64,000 nt of DNA from an uncultured Gammaproteobacteria bacterium (GTDB lineage Bacteria > Pseudomonadota > Gammaproteobacteria > Pseudomonadales > UBA5518). The translations under genes and the position numbers were made by a program. Numbering within the stretch: the stretch's first letter is position 1; each line of letters starts with the position of its first letter. The notes beneath the pieces are model-generated. The model saw only the letters and a program-made list of their open reading frames with translations. It made no database searches and had not been told where the DNA came from. Where the stretch lies: contig CAIYPF010000048.1 of assembly GCA_903928015.1 (NCBI GenBank), forward strand, positions 31,105 to 95,104. Reading direction: 5' to 3'. This document shows, in pieces, positions 35,882 to 44,400 of this stretch.

Positions 35882-36691
35882 TCATTTCCCCGTGAAAACC
35901 GGCTTCTGCTTGGCCACGAAGGCCTCGTAGGCGATGCGGAAGTCCTCGGTCTGCATGCAGATCGCCTGCGCCTGCGCCTCGGACTCGATGGCCTGGTCGA
36001 TGCCCATGTTCCACTCCTGGTGGAGCATGGTCTTGGTGATGCCATGCGCGAAGGTGGGGCCGCGGCTGAGGCGCGCGGCGGACTGCTGCGCGGTCTCCTG
36101 CAGCATCTCGGCCTCGACGATGCCGTTGAAAAATCCCCACCGATCTCCTTCCTCGGCGCTCATGGAACGGCCCGTGTAGAGCAGTTCGGAGGCGCGGCCG
36201 TGTCCGATGATCCGCGGCAGGATGGCGCAGGCGCCCATGTCGCAGCCCGCAAGGCCCACGCGGGTGAACAGGAATGCGACGCTCGCCTGCGGCGTGCCGT
36301 AGCGCATGTCGCTCGCCATCGCGATGATCGCGCCGGCGCCCACGCAGATGCCGTCTATCGCGGAAATGATCGGCTGCGGGCAGGCGCGCATGGCTTTCAC
36401 AAGGTCTCCGGTCATCCGCGTGAAGACCATGAGCTCTTTCATGTTCATGCGGGTGAGCGGGCCGATGATTTCGTGCACATCCCCGCCGGAGCAGAAATTG
36501 CCGCCGGCGCCCGTGATCACGACGGTCTTCACCGCATCCACGTAACAGAGTGCGCGGAAGGTGTCGCGCAGTTCCGCGTAGGACTCGAAGGTGAGCGGGT
36601 TCTTCCGCTCCGGACGGTTCAGTGTGATGGTGGCGACGCCGTTGTCGAAGTGCCACAGGAAGTGTTCGGGCGCGAAGTCCGCAGGGTTCAT
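35882..36691 (-). CDS. Enoyl-CoA hydratase/isomerase
   Basis: A 269-aa crotonase-fold protein. The oxyanion-forming motif [17 protein letters not shown] is at about 61-76 and the second at [19 protein letters not shown] (about 118-136). Both catalytic positions usually held by Glu need alignment to check; [19 protein letters not shown] is the typical following region. The start ATG at 36691 has GAGG upstream and overlaps the stop of the MarR gene. It should hydrate or isomerise the enoyl-CoA made by the adjacent acyl-CoA dehydrogenase. Confidence 0.88.
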   Translation of the reverse strand: MNPADFAPEHFLWHFDNGVATITLNRPERKNPLTFESYAELRDTFRALCYVDAVKTVVITGAGGNFCSGGDVHEIIGPLTRMNMKELMVFTRMTGDLVKAMRACPQPIISAIDGICVGAGAIIAMASDMRYGTPQASVAFLFTRVGLAGCDMGACAILPRIIGHGRASELLYTGRSMSAEEGDRWGFFNGIVEAEMLQETAQQSAARLSRGPTFAHGITKTMLHQEWNMGIDQAIESEAQAQAICMQTEDFRIAYEAFVAKQKPVFTGK

Positions 36692-37224
36692 GGAGTCCTC
36701 GGTCTGGTGGGGGTTGAATTTCGCGCGGGCGTGCGCGAGGCGGGTCTGGAAACGGATGGATGCCGCTCGCGCACATGATCGCGAAGGGCGTGGATATCGT
36801 CGACGGCGGCGTCGAGATCGGTGCGGGCAAGCCCGCCGAAGAGTTCCTCGAGCCACGCGGCATGCGCCGCTGCCATGCCCTCGAACCTGGCGCGGCCTGC
36901 GTCGGTGAGCGAGATCAGTTGCACGCGGCGATCGCCCGGGCTCTCTTCGCGGCGCACATGGCCTTCACGGAGCAGACGGTCCACCACCCCTGTCAGATTG
37001 CCGTTCGAAACCATCAATTGCCGCGAGACCTGCGACATGGTCTGGGCTTCGCCTGCGCGCTCGAGTTCGGAGAGCACGTCGAACTGCGGCAAGGTGCAGC
37101 CGAACTGCTCCTGCAGGCGGCGGCGCAACTCGCCGTCCACGAGGTTGTGCAGCGAGAGCAAACGCAGCCAGAGCCGGACGGACTGCTCCGCCCGGGCGGG
37201 TGCCGGGCCAGGGCGCGCGTTCAC
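36688..37224 (-). CDS. MarR-family transcriptional regulator, internal to catabolic operon
   Basis: A 178-aa winged-helix regulator. The MarR core is [20 protein letters not shown] through [20 protein letters not shown] (about 46-95), with the wing [17 protein letters not shown] near 100. The GTG start overlaps the SDR stop (GTGA) and its stop overlaps the hydratase start (ATGA), so it is translated as part of the operon it likely controls. MarR proteins typically sense aromatic acids or CoA thioesters. This places it well to respond to the pathway substrate. Confidence 0.87.
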   Translation of the reverse strand: MNARPGPAPARAEQSVRLWLRLLSLHNLVDGELRRRLQEQFGCTLPQFDVLSELERAGEAQTMSQVSRQLMVSNGNLTGVVDRLLREGHVRREESPGDRRVQLISLTDAGRARFEGMAAAHAAWLEELFGGLARTDLDAAVDDIHALRDHVRERHPSVSRPASRTPARNSTPTRPRTP

Positions 37225-38003
37225 TGTATTTCGCCCCCGGCGAGCGCGAGTGCCTGCCCGGTCACGGATTCGCTGCCCGGCAGGCAGAGGAATCGCACCA
37301 TCGCGGCGACTTCCTCGGGTTCAACGAAGCGGTCCTGCGGATTGGTGGCGCGGAGCTGGCTCGCCGCCTGCTCGCGGTTGCTGCCGGTCTTCTGCACGAT
37401 GTTGTCCAGCGTGCGCTCCAGGAGATCGGTGTTCACGTAGCCCGGACAGATCGCGTTCACCGTGATCTGCTTGCGCACGAACTCCATGGCGAGCGCGCGG
37501 GTGAGACCCACCACCGCGTGTTTGGAACTGCAGTAGGCCGTGACGTAGGGGTAGCCGCGCAGCCCCGCGGTGCTGGCGATGTTCACGATCCGGCCCCATC
37601 CCACCGCGAGCATGTCCGGCAGTGCCGCGCGGCAGAGGTTCACGGTGCCCTCCAGATTGGTGCGCATCACGCCAGACCACACGTCCGCGCCGGTCTTGAG
37701 GAAGGGCGCGGAGGGTCCGATGCCTGCGTTGTTCACCAGGATGGCGATGGGCCCTGCCGCCGCGCGCGCCGCAGCGACTGCTGCCTCCACGCTCTCGGCG
37801 TCACCCACGTCAGCCGTTACGACCACGGCGTCGTCCAGGCCTGCAGCGACGTGCGCGAGAGCTGCCGGGTCCCGGCCCAGCAGGGTGACTTTTGCGCCCA
37901 GCGCGTTCAGTTCGCGCACCACGGCGGCGCCGATTCCGCGCGAGGCGCCGCTGACCAGAGCGTGCCTGCCCGCGAGCGGGCGATGGCTTGCAGTGATGTT
38001 CAT
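37221..38003 (-). CDS. Short-chain dehydrogenase/reductase (3-hydroxyacyl-CoA/steroid type)
   Basis: A 260-aa classical SDR with SGASRGIGAAVV (about 18-29), NNAGIGPSAP near 90, Ser in NIASTAGLRG near 140 and Tyr-x3-Lys in YCSSKHAVVG near 156. The sequence AICPGYVNTDLLE and the C-terminal GGEIQ end are usual. It lies between the dioxygenase beta subunit gene and the MarR gene. It may act as dihydrodiol or hydroxyacyl-CoA dehydrogenase after ring attack; the exact role is inferred from the operon. Confidence 0.88.
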   Translation of the reverse strand: MNITASHRPLAGRHALVSGASRGIGAAVVRELNALGAKVTLLGRDPAALAHVAAGLDDAVVVTADVGDAESVEAAVAAARAAAGPIAILVNNAGIGPSAPFLKTGADVWSGVMRTNLEGTVNLCRAALPDMLAVGWGRIVNIASTAGLRGYPYVTAYCSSKHAVVGLTRALAMEFVRKQITVNAICPGYVNTDLLERTLDNIVQKTGSNREQAASQLRATNPQDRFVEPEEVAAMVRFLCLPGSESVTGQALALAGGEIQ

Positions 38004-38013
38004 GCGCTTGCCC

Positions 38014-38502
38014 TCAGAGGTAGATGATCAGGGATTTGTGCGCGGCGTCGCAGTCGATGAGGTCCACTCGCTTGCGCTGTATGAGCAACCCGGACGCCCC
38101 CTGCTTCAGCACATGTTCGTAGCGCCCGCCGTAGAGGCGTTTTTCCTCGCGGTAGTACAGCATCGCGTGGAAGTTCGAGTGTACGGTGCAACTGCCCGCC
38201 ACCGCGTCCTCCGCGGTGATGCGGATGTTGCCTATCAGGTGCGAGCAACGCACCGTGTGGTCCTTCGAGGCTGCGCGCGGATGCACGAAATTGCGCCGGC
38301 GGATTTCCATCATCACGCGGTCGTCGTAGAAGTGCGAGATGTGGTTCAGCGGGTCTTCCTGCTCCGGTGCGGCCGGCATCCAGTAGGTGCCGTCTTCGGA
38401 GTAGAGCTCCATCCAGGCCGGAAGGTCGGCGCGATCCAGGCAGTCTGCCTCGCGGTAGAGCAGGGCTTCGGCTTGTTTCAGGAGTGCGTCGCCGGTGTTC
38501 AT
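38014..38502 (-). CDS. Aromatic-ring-hydroxylating dioxygenase, beta (small) subunit
   Basis: A 162-aa SnoaL-like cone-fold protein with LYREADCLDRADLPAWMELYS (about 15-36) and a pattern of aromatic strands typical of the Ring_hydroxyl_B family. The ATG at 38502 lies 1 nt after the alpha-subunit stop (TGACATG). It should form an alpha3beta3 complex with the Rieske alpha subunit. No ferredoxin or reductase gene is next to it, so electron delivery must come from elsewhere in the genome. Confidence 0.85.
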   Translation of the reverse strand: MNTGDALLKQAEALLYREADCLDRADLPAWMELYSEDGTYWMPAAPEQEDPLNHISHFYDDRVMMEIRRRNFVHPRAASKDHTVRCSHLIGNIRITAEDAVAGSCTVHSNFHAMLYYREEKRLYGGRYEHVLKQGASGLLIQRKRVDLIDCDAAHKSLIIYL

Positions 38503-38503
38503 G

Positions 38504-39817
38504 TCAGGCAACCTCCCCGAGCATGTAGTGGCGCCAGGCGCGGTACTGCGTGCGCATGTCGAGGTCGCTGGTGCCGGTCCCCACGATGCGATCGCCCATG
38601 TCGGTGTCGCGGCCGAATTCGCGGTACATCTCGACCCACTCCGATGCCGGTGACTGCAGCCCCTGCTGCATGCGCATGTAGGCCTCGAGATCATCGGGTC
38701 CCACCATGGAGCCTACCGAGTTGATGAGCCTCGAGTAGAGCAGCGTGCGCTGCAGCATCCCGGGTGGCGCGCCTTTCAGGCGGAAGGACCAGGTCTCGAC
38801 GACGCAACGGTCGACGGCAATCGGCCTCACCACGCGGATGTTCTGGATCGCGGTCTTGATGGTGAGCGAGGGGTAATAGCAGGTGTTGTGGGTGTTGAAC
38901 GACAGGATCTCCTGCGTACGCTCCTCGCCGTAGGCGTTGACCATCGCGTCCCGGTAAACGGGATTGACGCTGTAGCCGGAGTGGATGCTGGTCTTGCCGC
39001 CGTCGTAGTGATGGCCGTAAGCGAAGCCGGTGATGCCGCTTTTCTCGAAATTCTCGTAGGAGCCGCCGAAGGGCGGGATGATCTCGGCTTCCTCGCGCTG
39101 TTTCGCGGCATCGGGTGGCAGTGTGGAGATGTAGTCGAGTGCCGCGTCCACCACCGACTGGTGCGTGGTTTGCGGGTGGTGTGTGTCGTTCAGGTTCTCG
39201 AGGAACATCTTCCAGTTGCAGGCGTGGTCGTAGCGCAGCACGCCGCCTGCCACCTCGACTTCGCCTTCGGGTGCGCGGTCGCAGAGGTTGTCGAAGCACG
39301 CCGCTGCGCCGCCGAGCCAGGTCACGAGGTCGGGCGCTTTCTCGTCGAGCGTCGCAAAGACGAATCCGCGGTAAGAGGCGTGCTGCGCCACGGGGCGGAG
39401 GTTCCACTGCGGGTCCTTCGGGTCCATGCCGGTGCCGTCATAGCCCTTTTCGTTGGGGATTTTCAGGAGTTTTCCGTCGGTGCCGAAGGTCCACCCGTGG
39501 TAGCAGCAGCGGAAGGCCCGTACGTTGCCGCTGCGCTTGTCGACCAGCTTTGCACCCTTGTGTGCGCAGCGGTTATGCAGCACCCGCACGAGGCCGTCAC
39601 GGTCCCTCACCATCACCACCGGGATGCGGTGGTTGATGTTGGTGGTGAAGTAATCGCCGGGCCGGGGAACCTGGCTTTCGTGGCCGATGAATATCCACGC
39701 GCGTCCCCAGATGCGCTCCATCTCGAGTTCGAAGATGGCCGGGTCGGTGTAGACGCGGCGGTGCAGCCTGCAGGGCTCGACCAGATGCGAGATCCCGGAC
39801 TCGGTGGTGATCAGCAT
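38504..39817 (-). CDS. Rieske aromatic-ring-hydroxylating dioxygenase, alpha subunit
   Basis: A 437-aa Rieske non-heme iron oxygenase. The [2Fe-2S] ligands are C84-x-H86 and C104-x2-H107, in CAHKGAK and FRCCYHGWT. The mononuclear-iron region contains NLNDTHHPQTTHQS near 210, with the two His ligands. Substrates of this large-subunit family range from benzoate and biphenyl to steroids and terpenes. It is the first gene of the minus-strand operon, followed by its beta subunit. ATG 39817 is the likely start. Confidence 0.93.
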   Translation of the reverse strand: MLITTESGISHLVEPCRLHRRVYTDPAIFELEMERIWGRAWIFIGHESQVPRPGDYFTTNINHRIPVVMVRDRDGLVRVLHNRCAHKGAKLVDKRSGNVRAFRCCYHGWTFGTDGKLLKIPNEKGYDGTGMDPKDPQWNLRPVAQHASYRGFVFATLDEKAPDLVTWLGGAAACFDNLCDRAPEGEVEVAGGVLRYDHACNWKMFLENLNDTHHPQTTHQSVVDAALDYISTLPPDAAKQREEAEIIPPFGGSYENFEKSGITGFAYGHHYDGGKTSIHSGYSVNPVYRDAMVNAYGEERTQEILSFNTHNTCYYPSLTIKTAIQNIRVVRPIAVDRCVVETWSFRLKGAPPGMLQRTLLYSRLINSVGSMVGPDDLEAYMRMQQGLQSPASEWVEMYREFGRDTDMGDRIVGTGTSDLDMRTQYRAWRHYMLGEVA

Positions 39818-39836
39818 GCAATGCCCTCCGGAACCG

Positions 39837-39861
39837 GGCAGGCGTCGCTTGAGCGCCTGCC
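39837..39861. other. Intergenic hairpin between SDR and dioxygenase genes
   Basis: An 8-bp stem (GGCAGGCG 39837-39844 with CGCCTGCC 39854-39861) lies in the 75-nt gap. It lacks a T tract on either strand, so it may stabilise or attenuate mRNA rather than terminate. Weak evidence. Confidence 0.4.
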
Positions 39862-39892
39862 GAATGGACGCAATGCCGCGCGTGGCGCGGGC

Positions 39893-40621
39893 CTAGAGCG
39901 CGAGCGAGCCAAGGCTGGCACCCCCGCAAACCATCAACGTCTGCCCCGTCACGAAGCCATTGCCCGGCGCCAGCATGAACATCACGGCGCGGGCCACGTC
40001 ATCGGGCTGTCCGAGGCGGCGCACGGGAATGGATGCAGCCATCTGCTGCATTTTCTCGCTGCCTTCGGGAACCACGGCATGGAACATCTCGGTGGCGGCG
40101 ATGGGGCCGGGCGCCACGCAATTCACGGTGATGCCGTGCTGCCCGAGTTCCAGCGCCCAGGTGCGGGCGAGCCCCGTCATGCCGCATTTTGTGGCGGCGT
40201 AGTTGGTGCGTGTCTGCAGTCCGAGCGCCGCACGCGAGCCGATCAGCACGATGCGCCCGTGTTGAGCGCGCTTCATGGCGGGCAGGAAGGCTTGTGTCAG
40301 AGTGATCGCGGCCGCGAGATGGACATTGCTCAGGTAATCGAGGTCGGCGAGGTCCACGTCCTCGATGAGTGCGGCACGGATGAGCCCCGCGTTGTGCACG
40401 AAAGCCGTGACCTCGCAGCGCGCCGCGATCTCTGCGGCGGCCGTGCGCGTGGCCTCGCGGTCGGCAAGGTCCACGGCGATGTTCTCGAGATTCTCGTGCG
40501 TGAAGGCAGCGGGACGGCGCGAGAGGTTGAGTACCCGGTAGCCCTGCGCGAGCAGGTGCTCGCAGATGCTCTGGCCGATGCCTGTGCTGCCACCCGTGAC
40601 GACGGCGACGGATTCGCTCAT
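39893..40621 (-). CDS. Short-chain dehydrogenase/reductase
   Basis: A 242-aa SDR with VVTGGSTGIGQS (about 7-18), HNAGLIRA near 78, Ser in IGSRAALG near 130 and Tyr-x3-Lys in YAATKCGM near 146. The start ATG overlaps the stop of the DUF35 gene by 4 nt. It is the last gene of the ligase-thiolase-DUF35 operon, so a role in 3-hydroxyacyl-CoA or hydroxy-ketone oxidation in that pathway is likely; the substrate is unknown. Confidence 0.88.
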   Translation of the reverse strand: MSESVAVVTGGSTGIGQSICEHLLAQGYRVLNLSRRPAAFTHENLENIAVDLADREATRTAAAEIAARCEVTAFVHNAGLIRAALIEDVDLADLDYLSNVHLAAAITLTQAFLPAMKRAQHGRIVLIGSRAALGLQTRTNYAATKCGMTGLARTWALELGQHGITVNCVAPGPIAATEMFHAVVPEGSEKMQQMAASIPVRRLGQPDDVARAVMFMLAPGNGFVTGQTLMVCGGASLGSLAL

Positions 40622-41055
40622 GGCCAGATCCCCGGTTGTTCCAGTTGTCGGACGAAGGTGTTTGCTTCGCCCTCGAAGGCCACGAGGCACCAGGCGCCCG
40701 AGGCATCCCGTGCGTTCGCGACGCGAAGACGCGCGTGGGGCTGCGCTCGAGATGCCGCCAGATGCGCGAACACGACGGGACCGGCATCGAGCCTGAGCGA
40801 TGCCACCTGCCACGGAAGGCGCTCGGCGAACCAGGGTTCCAGGCTGTGGGAGAGCGTGCTCACGGCGAGCAGCGTTGCCGCGCCCGAAATCTCTTGCCAG
40901 ATGAGCGCATCTGCCAGGCAGTGGCCGCAGCGCTCGCGCGGCGGGTACTGCACCGTGCCACAGCTCCCGCAGTGCTGAAGCCGAAGGCTGCCGTCGACGG
41001 GCGCGTCCGCAAGCGCCGCGCTCACATCACTCCGACGCGAAGGCGGCAGATTCAT
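40618..41055 (-). CDS. Zn-ribbon OB-fold (DUF35) acyl-CoA-binding partner
   Basis: A 145-aa DUF35 protein. A rubredoxin-like zinc ribbon is formed by C29-x2-C32 and C43-x2-C46 (HCGSC and RCGHC), followed by a C-terminal OB fold (about 55-140). In other bacteria DUF35 proteins pair with SCP2-type thiolases or with retro-aldolases (Ltp2/ChsH2) in sterol side-chain loss. The gene overlaps the thiolase gene by 4 nt. The pair is expected to form one complex here. Confidence 0.88.
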   Translation of the reverse strand: MNLPPSRRSDVSAALADAPVDGSLRLQHCGSCGTVQYPPRERCGHCLADALIWQEISGAATLLAVSTLSHSLEPWFAERLPWQVASLRLDAGPVVFAHLAASRAQPHARLRVANARDASGAWCLVAFEGEANTFVRQLEQPGIWP

Positions 41056-42218
41056 GCGCCCTCCAGAACAGCTGCGGCAGAGCAGAGCCCGCGGTCGTAG
41101 TTGATCATGCCGTAGCCACCCACAACCGCGCGGCGTGCGCCAGGCACCTGTTGCCCGAGCGCACGGCCGGTGATTTGCCGGATCGCCTCGACGAGGCCGA
41201 GAAAACCGCCCGCGGCGCCTGCCTGCCCTACGGAGAGTTGGCCGCCCGATGTGTTGTGAGGCAGCCCGCCGCCATCGTTCGTGAGCACCGTGCTGCGTAC
41301 GAATTCAGGTGCGCCGCCGGGCGCGCAGAATCCCAGCGCTTCCATCTGGAGCATGGATATCACGGGGTAGTCGTCGTAGGTTTGCAGCAGGTGCATATCC
41401 TGCGGGCCGCAGCCGGCACGCTCCCAGAGTTGCGGCGCAAAGGCATTCCAGCCCGCGCGCAATTGGACATCGTCAGCGGCAAAGGCGTTATGGCGCTCGT
41501 CTGCGGCAAGCACCCGTGCATGGGGAATGCCCAGACTGCGTGCGCGGTCCTCGCTCATCACCAGGAAGCCCTCGGCTCCCGCGCAGGGCATCACGCAGTC
41601 GAAGAGATGCAGCGGGCCCGCGACCTGCCGCGCGGCCAGATACTGCTCCATAGACAACGGCTTGTTGCCAAACAGCGCCTGCGGGAAACCGCGTGCATTG
41701 GCACGCTGTGCAACGCACACACGGCCGAAGTCCTCACGGGTGGCGCCGGTCTCTGCGATGTAGCGCGCGGTGATCAGCGAGAAGGGCAGGTTGGGTCCCG
41801 CGGCGCCGTAGGGCCAGCTGGCATCCACCGAAAAACCGCTGAAATTCGCCACCAGATCGCGGAAGCCCTCGGTGTGGTTGGTGTCCGCGCCTATGCAGGC
41901 GATCACCTCGGCGTCGCCGCACTGAACCGCGCGTGCGGCGCGGCGCAGCGCCACGATGCCTGAGGCTCCGCCGAAGGGCAGGCTCTCGAGGAAGCGCGCT
42001 TCCAGCCCGTAGTACTGCGTCAGGGTGACGACGCTGTCGGGCGCGAGCGTGAAGCTGCCGACCGCGAGGCCATCCACGGCGGATTTGGGCAGTCCACTCT
42101 GGCGAAGCATGGCCTCCAGTGCGCCGCCCACGAACCACGGTGCCGCGTGCGTGCTGGTCCGCGTGTAGCCGAGGCTGACAGGAGCCGCGAGCGCCACGCC
42201 CGTATAGGCCGTGCTCAT
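41052..42218 (-). CDS. SCP2/Ltp2-like thiolase-fold protein lacking the nucleophilic Cys
   Basis: A 388-aa thiolase superfamily protein. At the normal Cys position (N-x2-C-x-SG) it reads LPFGGASGIVA around residue 85, so the nucleophile is Ala. The later GGGLPHNTSGGQLSVGQ stretch and Tyr-rich TYDDYPV stretch near 270 resemble Ltp2-type retro-aldolases of sterol side-chain degradation, which use tyrosines and need a DUF35 partner. That partner is the next gene. The start overlaps the ligase stop. Thiolase activity is therefore unlikely; C-C cleaving aldolase or Claisen-type action is a better guess. Confidence 0.82.
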   Translation of the reverse strand: MSTAYTGVALAAPVSLGYTRTSTHAAPWFVGGALEAMLRQSGLPKSAVDGLAVGSFTLAPDSVVTLTQYYGLEARFLESLPFGGASGIVALRRAARAVQCGDAEVIACIGADTNHTEGFRDLVANFSGFSVDASWPYGAAGPNLPFSLITARYIAETGATREDFGRVCVAQRANARGFPQALFGNKPLSMEQYLAARQVAGPLHLFDCVMPCAGAEGFLVMSEDRARSLGIPHARVLAADERHNAFAADDVQLRAGWNAFAPQLWERAGCGPQDMHLLQTYDDYPVISMLQMEALGFCAPGGAPEFVRSTVLTNDGGGLPHNTSGGQLSVGQAGAAGGFLGLVEAIRQITGRALGQQVPGARRAVVGGYGMINYDRGLCSAAAVLEGA

Positions 42219-43846
42219 GTGGGCATCACGGCGTGGGGGCGGCGCTTGTGCTCGCGCAGATCGAAGCAGGCATCAGAGGCCCGCCACGACGGCGCGAGTT
42301 TACGGATCTCCCCGCGCTGGGGTTTTTGCGAGGCCGTGCGGGGAATTTCCGTCACGAAGCTCACGTAGCCCGGCGCCTTGAAATACACCAGTTGCTGCTG
42401 CGCGCGCGTCTGGATGGCACGCGCAGTGGTGGCATCGGCCGCCACTCCCGGGCGAAGGACCACGCAGGCCATCACTTCCTCTCCGCGGATATCGTCCTCC
42501 ACGGCAGTGACCACCAGCTGCGCCACTTCCGGTGCGTCGGCGAGGGCGGCTTCCACTTCAAGGGCGGCGATGTTCTCGCCGCTGCGGCGGATGACGTTCT
42601 TGCGGCGGTCCACGAAGTGCATCGAGCCGTCTGCAGCCTGACGGACCACATCGCCCGTGTGCAGCCAGCCGCCCGTCCAGGCTTCTTCCGTGGCCTCGGG
42701 GTTTTTCAGGTAGCCGGCGAAAAATCCCGCGCGCGGCTCAGCTCCGCTCGCGCGCACCAGAAGCTCCCCCGGTTCGCCGGAGGTAACGTCTGCGCCCTGT
42801 TCGTCCACCATGCGGTATTCCACCGCGGCAGAGGGCTTGCCGAAACAGGAGCTGCCGACGTGACGCGGTTCGTGGTTGGCGATGATGCAGCCGCCGCAAC
42901 CGGTTTCGGTCATGGCCCAGGCTTCGATCAGCGGGAAGCCGAAGCGTGTCTCGAAGGGGGCGTGGTGCCGCGGGTTGACGCCCGCGCCGAAGCCGAAACG
43001 GACCTGTGCGGAGAGCTCATCCGCGGGGGAGGGATCCATGCCCAGCAGGATGGCAGGCATCACACCGAGGTAGTGCACGACCGTGGCGCCTGAGCTGCGG
43101 ACGGCATCCCACCATGCCGAGGGATGGAAGCGGTCCAGCTGCACGATGCAACCGCCGGTTTCCATCATGCCCATCGCCGAGGTGGCCATGGCGTTCATGT
43201 GGCTGAGTGGCAGTGGCGTGATGAGTCGCTCCTCGCCGTGGCGGAGCGTGCACAGGCCCCCGATGCCGGCGTACCACTCGCCGAAGCGAGTGAAGTAATC
43301 GTTCGGCAGGATGCAGCCCTTTGGTTTGCCTGTGCTGCCGGAGGTGTAGAGCAATGCGCATTCGGTGCCGGGCCCCGGCGCGGCATGGCTCGCACGTGTT
43401 GCAGCCGCCGGCGCCGAGGTTGCGTCGGAGGGCATCTGCGCGGGCGGGTTCTGCATCAGCGCGAGTGATTCCGCCACGAGAGGGAGAAGCCCGGGCAGAC
43501 AAACCAGCAGCGAGGATTCGCTGTGCTCCAGTTGCCAGGCGATCTCTGACGGACGTTGCTCGGCGTTGACCGGCACCACGCTCGTGCCCAGCGAATTCAG
43601 CGCCAGCCAATGCTCGAAGAAGGCAGGACGGTTGGCGAGCGCAACTGCCACGCGGTGCCCCGTGCCGTAGCCGGCTGCTGCATAGATCGCCGCGAGCGCG
43701 GCCACGCGAGCGGCCATGTCTGCGTAGCTGATCTCGATGGGGCCGCTGTGGTAACCGAGGCAGGAAGATGCAGGGACGTGCAGGAAGGGCCTGGCTGGAA
43801 AGCGCGCTGCGCTGGCTGAGAAGACCTGGTGCACCGTGCCTGCCAT
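42215..43846 (-). CDS. AMP-dependent acyl-CoA synthetase/ligase
   Basis: A 543-aa adenylate-forming enzyme. P-loop YTSGSTGKPKGC is at about 170-181, the hinge and adenylate regions are WLHTGDVV near 410 and RRKNVIRRSGENIAALEVE near 430, and the C-terminal Lys is in TASQKPQRGEIRK near 515. The start at 43846 was chosen by fit to the family and a GGAG site 10 nt upstream; 43894 is an alternative. It would activate a carboxylic acid to its CoA thioester as the first step for the thiolase-fold/DUF35 pair. A MarR gene is divergent from it. Confidence 0.9.
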   Translation of the reverse strand: MAGTVHQVFSASAARFPARPFLHVPASSCLGYHSGPIEISYADMAARVAALAAIYAAAGYGTGHRVAVALANRPAFFEHWLALNSLGTSVVPVNAEQRPSEIAWQLEHSESSLLVCLPGLLPLVAESLALMQNPPAQMPSDATSAPAAATRASHAAPGPGTECALLYTSGSTGKPKGCILPNDYFTRFGEWYAGIGGLCTLRHGEERLITPLPLSHMNAMATSAMGMMETGGCIVQLDRFHPSAWWDAVRSSGATVVHYLGVMPAILLGMDPSPADELSAQVRFGFGAGVNPRHHAPFETRFGFPLIEAWAMTETGCGGCIIANHEPRHVGSSCFGKPSAAVEYRMVDEQGADVTSGEPGELLVRASGAEPRAGFFAGYLKNPEATEEAWTGGWLHTGDVVRQAADGSMHFVDRRKNVIRRSGENIAALEVEAALADAPEVAQLVVTAVEDDIRGEEVMACVVLRPGVAADATTARAIQTRAQQQLVYFKAPGYVSFVTEIPRTASQKPQRGEIRKLAPSWRASDACFDLREHKRRPHAVMPT

Positions 43847-43936
43847 TTGCTGCGCACTCCGTCCCCTGTGGCTCTGCGCTTGCGAATCTAGCATAGCCGT
43901 GAAACCATGAAAAGGAATAGTTTGAGGCTTCAAGCA

Positions 43937-44398
43937 ATGGCGCGAACGACGGATTCGGACCGGGCGGAGGAGGGCTTCGTCGATGGCTATCTGGCGTTTC
44001 TGCTGGCCAAGGCGAGCCATCTTGTAAGCGGTGGATTCCATCGGCAGCTGAAGACGATGGGGATATCGATTGCCACCTGGCGGATCCTGGCGGTGCTTGG
44101 GGATGGCGCGCGCCCGGTGGGCGAACTCGCCGACCGCGTGCTGCTGAACCAGCCCACCCTGAGCAAGGCGCTTGATCGGCTGGAGCGTGATGGACTTATC
44201 AAGAGAAGCCGCGAGGCGGCCAATCGCCGCAGCGTCACGGTGAGTCTGTTGCCGCGCGGCCGCGCAATGGCCGCCAGACTTCTCCCGATGGCGAACGCAC
44301 ATGAGGCGGAGGCATTTGCTTCGCTCGGCGCGAGTGAGCGCCGTGCGCTGGTGGGCATGCTGCAGCGCACCATCGCAGCCAACGCCCGGGCTCTGTGA
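43937..44398 (+). CDS. MarR-family transcriptional regulator
   Basis: A 153-aa winged-helix regulator. The core is WRILAVLGDGARPVGELADR, LLNQPTLSKALDRLERDG and the wing RSVTVSLLPRGRAMA. The ATG at 43937 is preferred over 43907 because GAGG lies 9 nt upstream. It is divergent from the acyl-CoA ligase operon across a 90-nt gap, which must hold its operator, so it probably controls that operon in response to the acid or its CoA ester. Confidence 0.88.
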   Translation: MARTTDSDRAEEGFVDGYLAFLLAKASHLVSGGFHRQLKTMGISIATWRILAVLGDGARPVGELADRVLLNQPTLSKALDRLERDGLIKRSREAANRRSVTVSLLPRGRAMAARLLPMANAHEAEAFASLGASERRALVGMLQRTIAANARAL

Positions 44399-44400
44399 GA

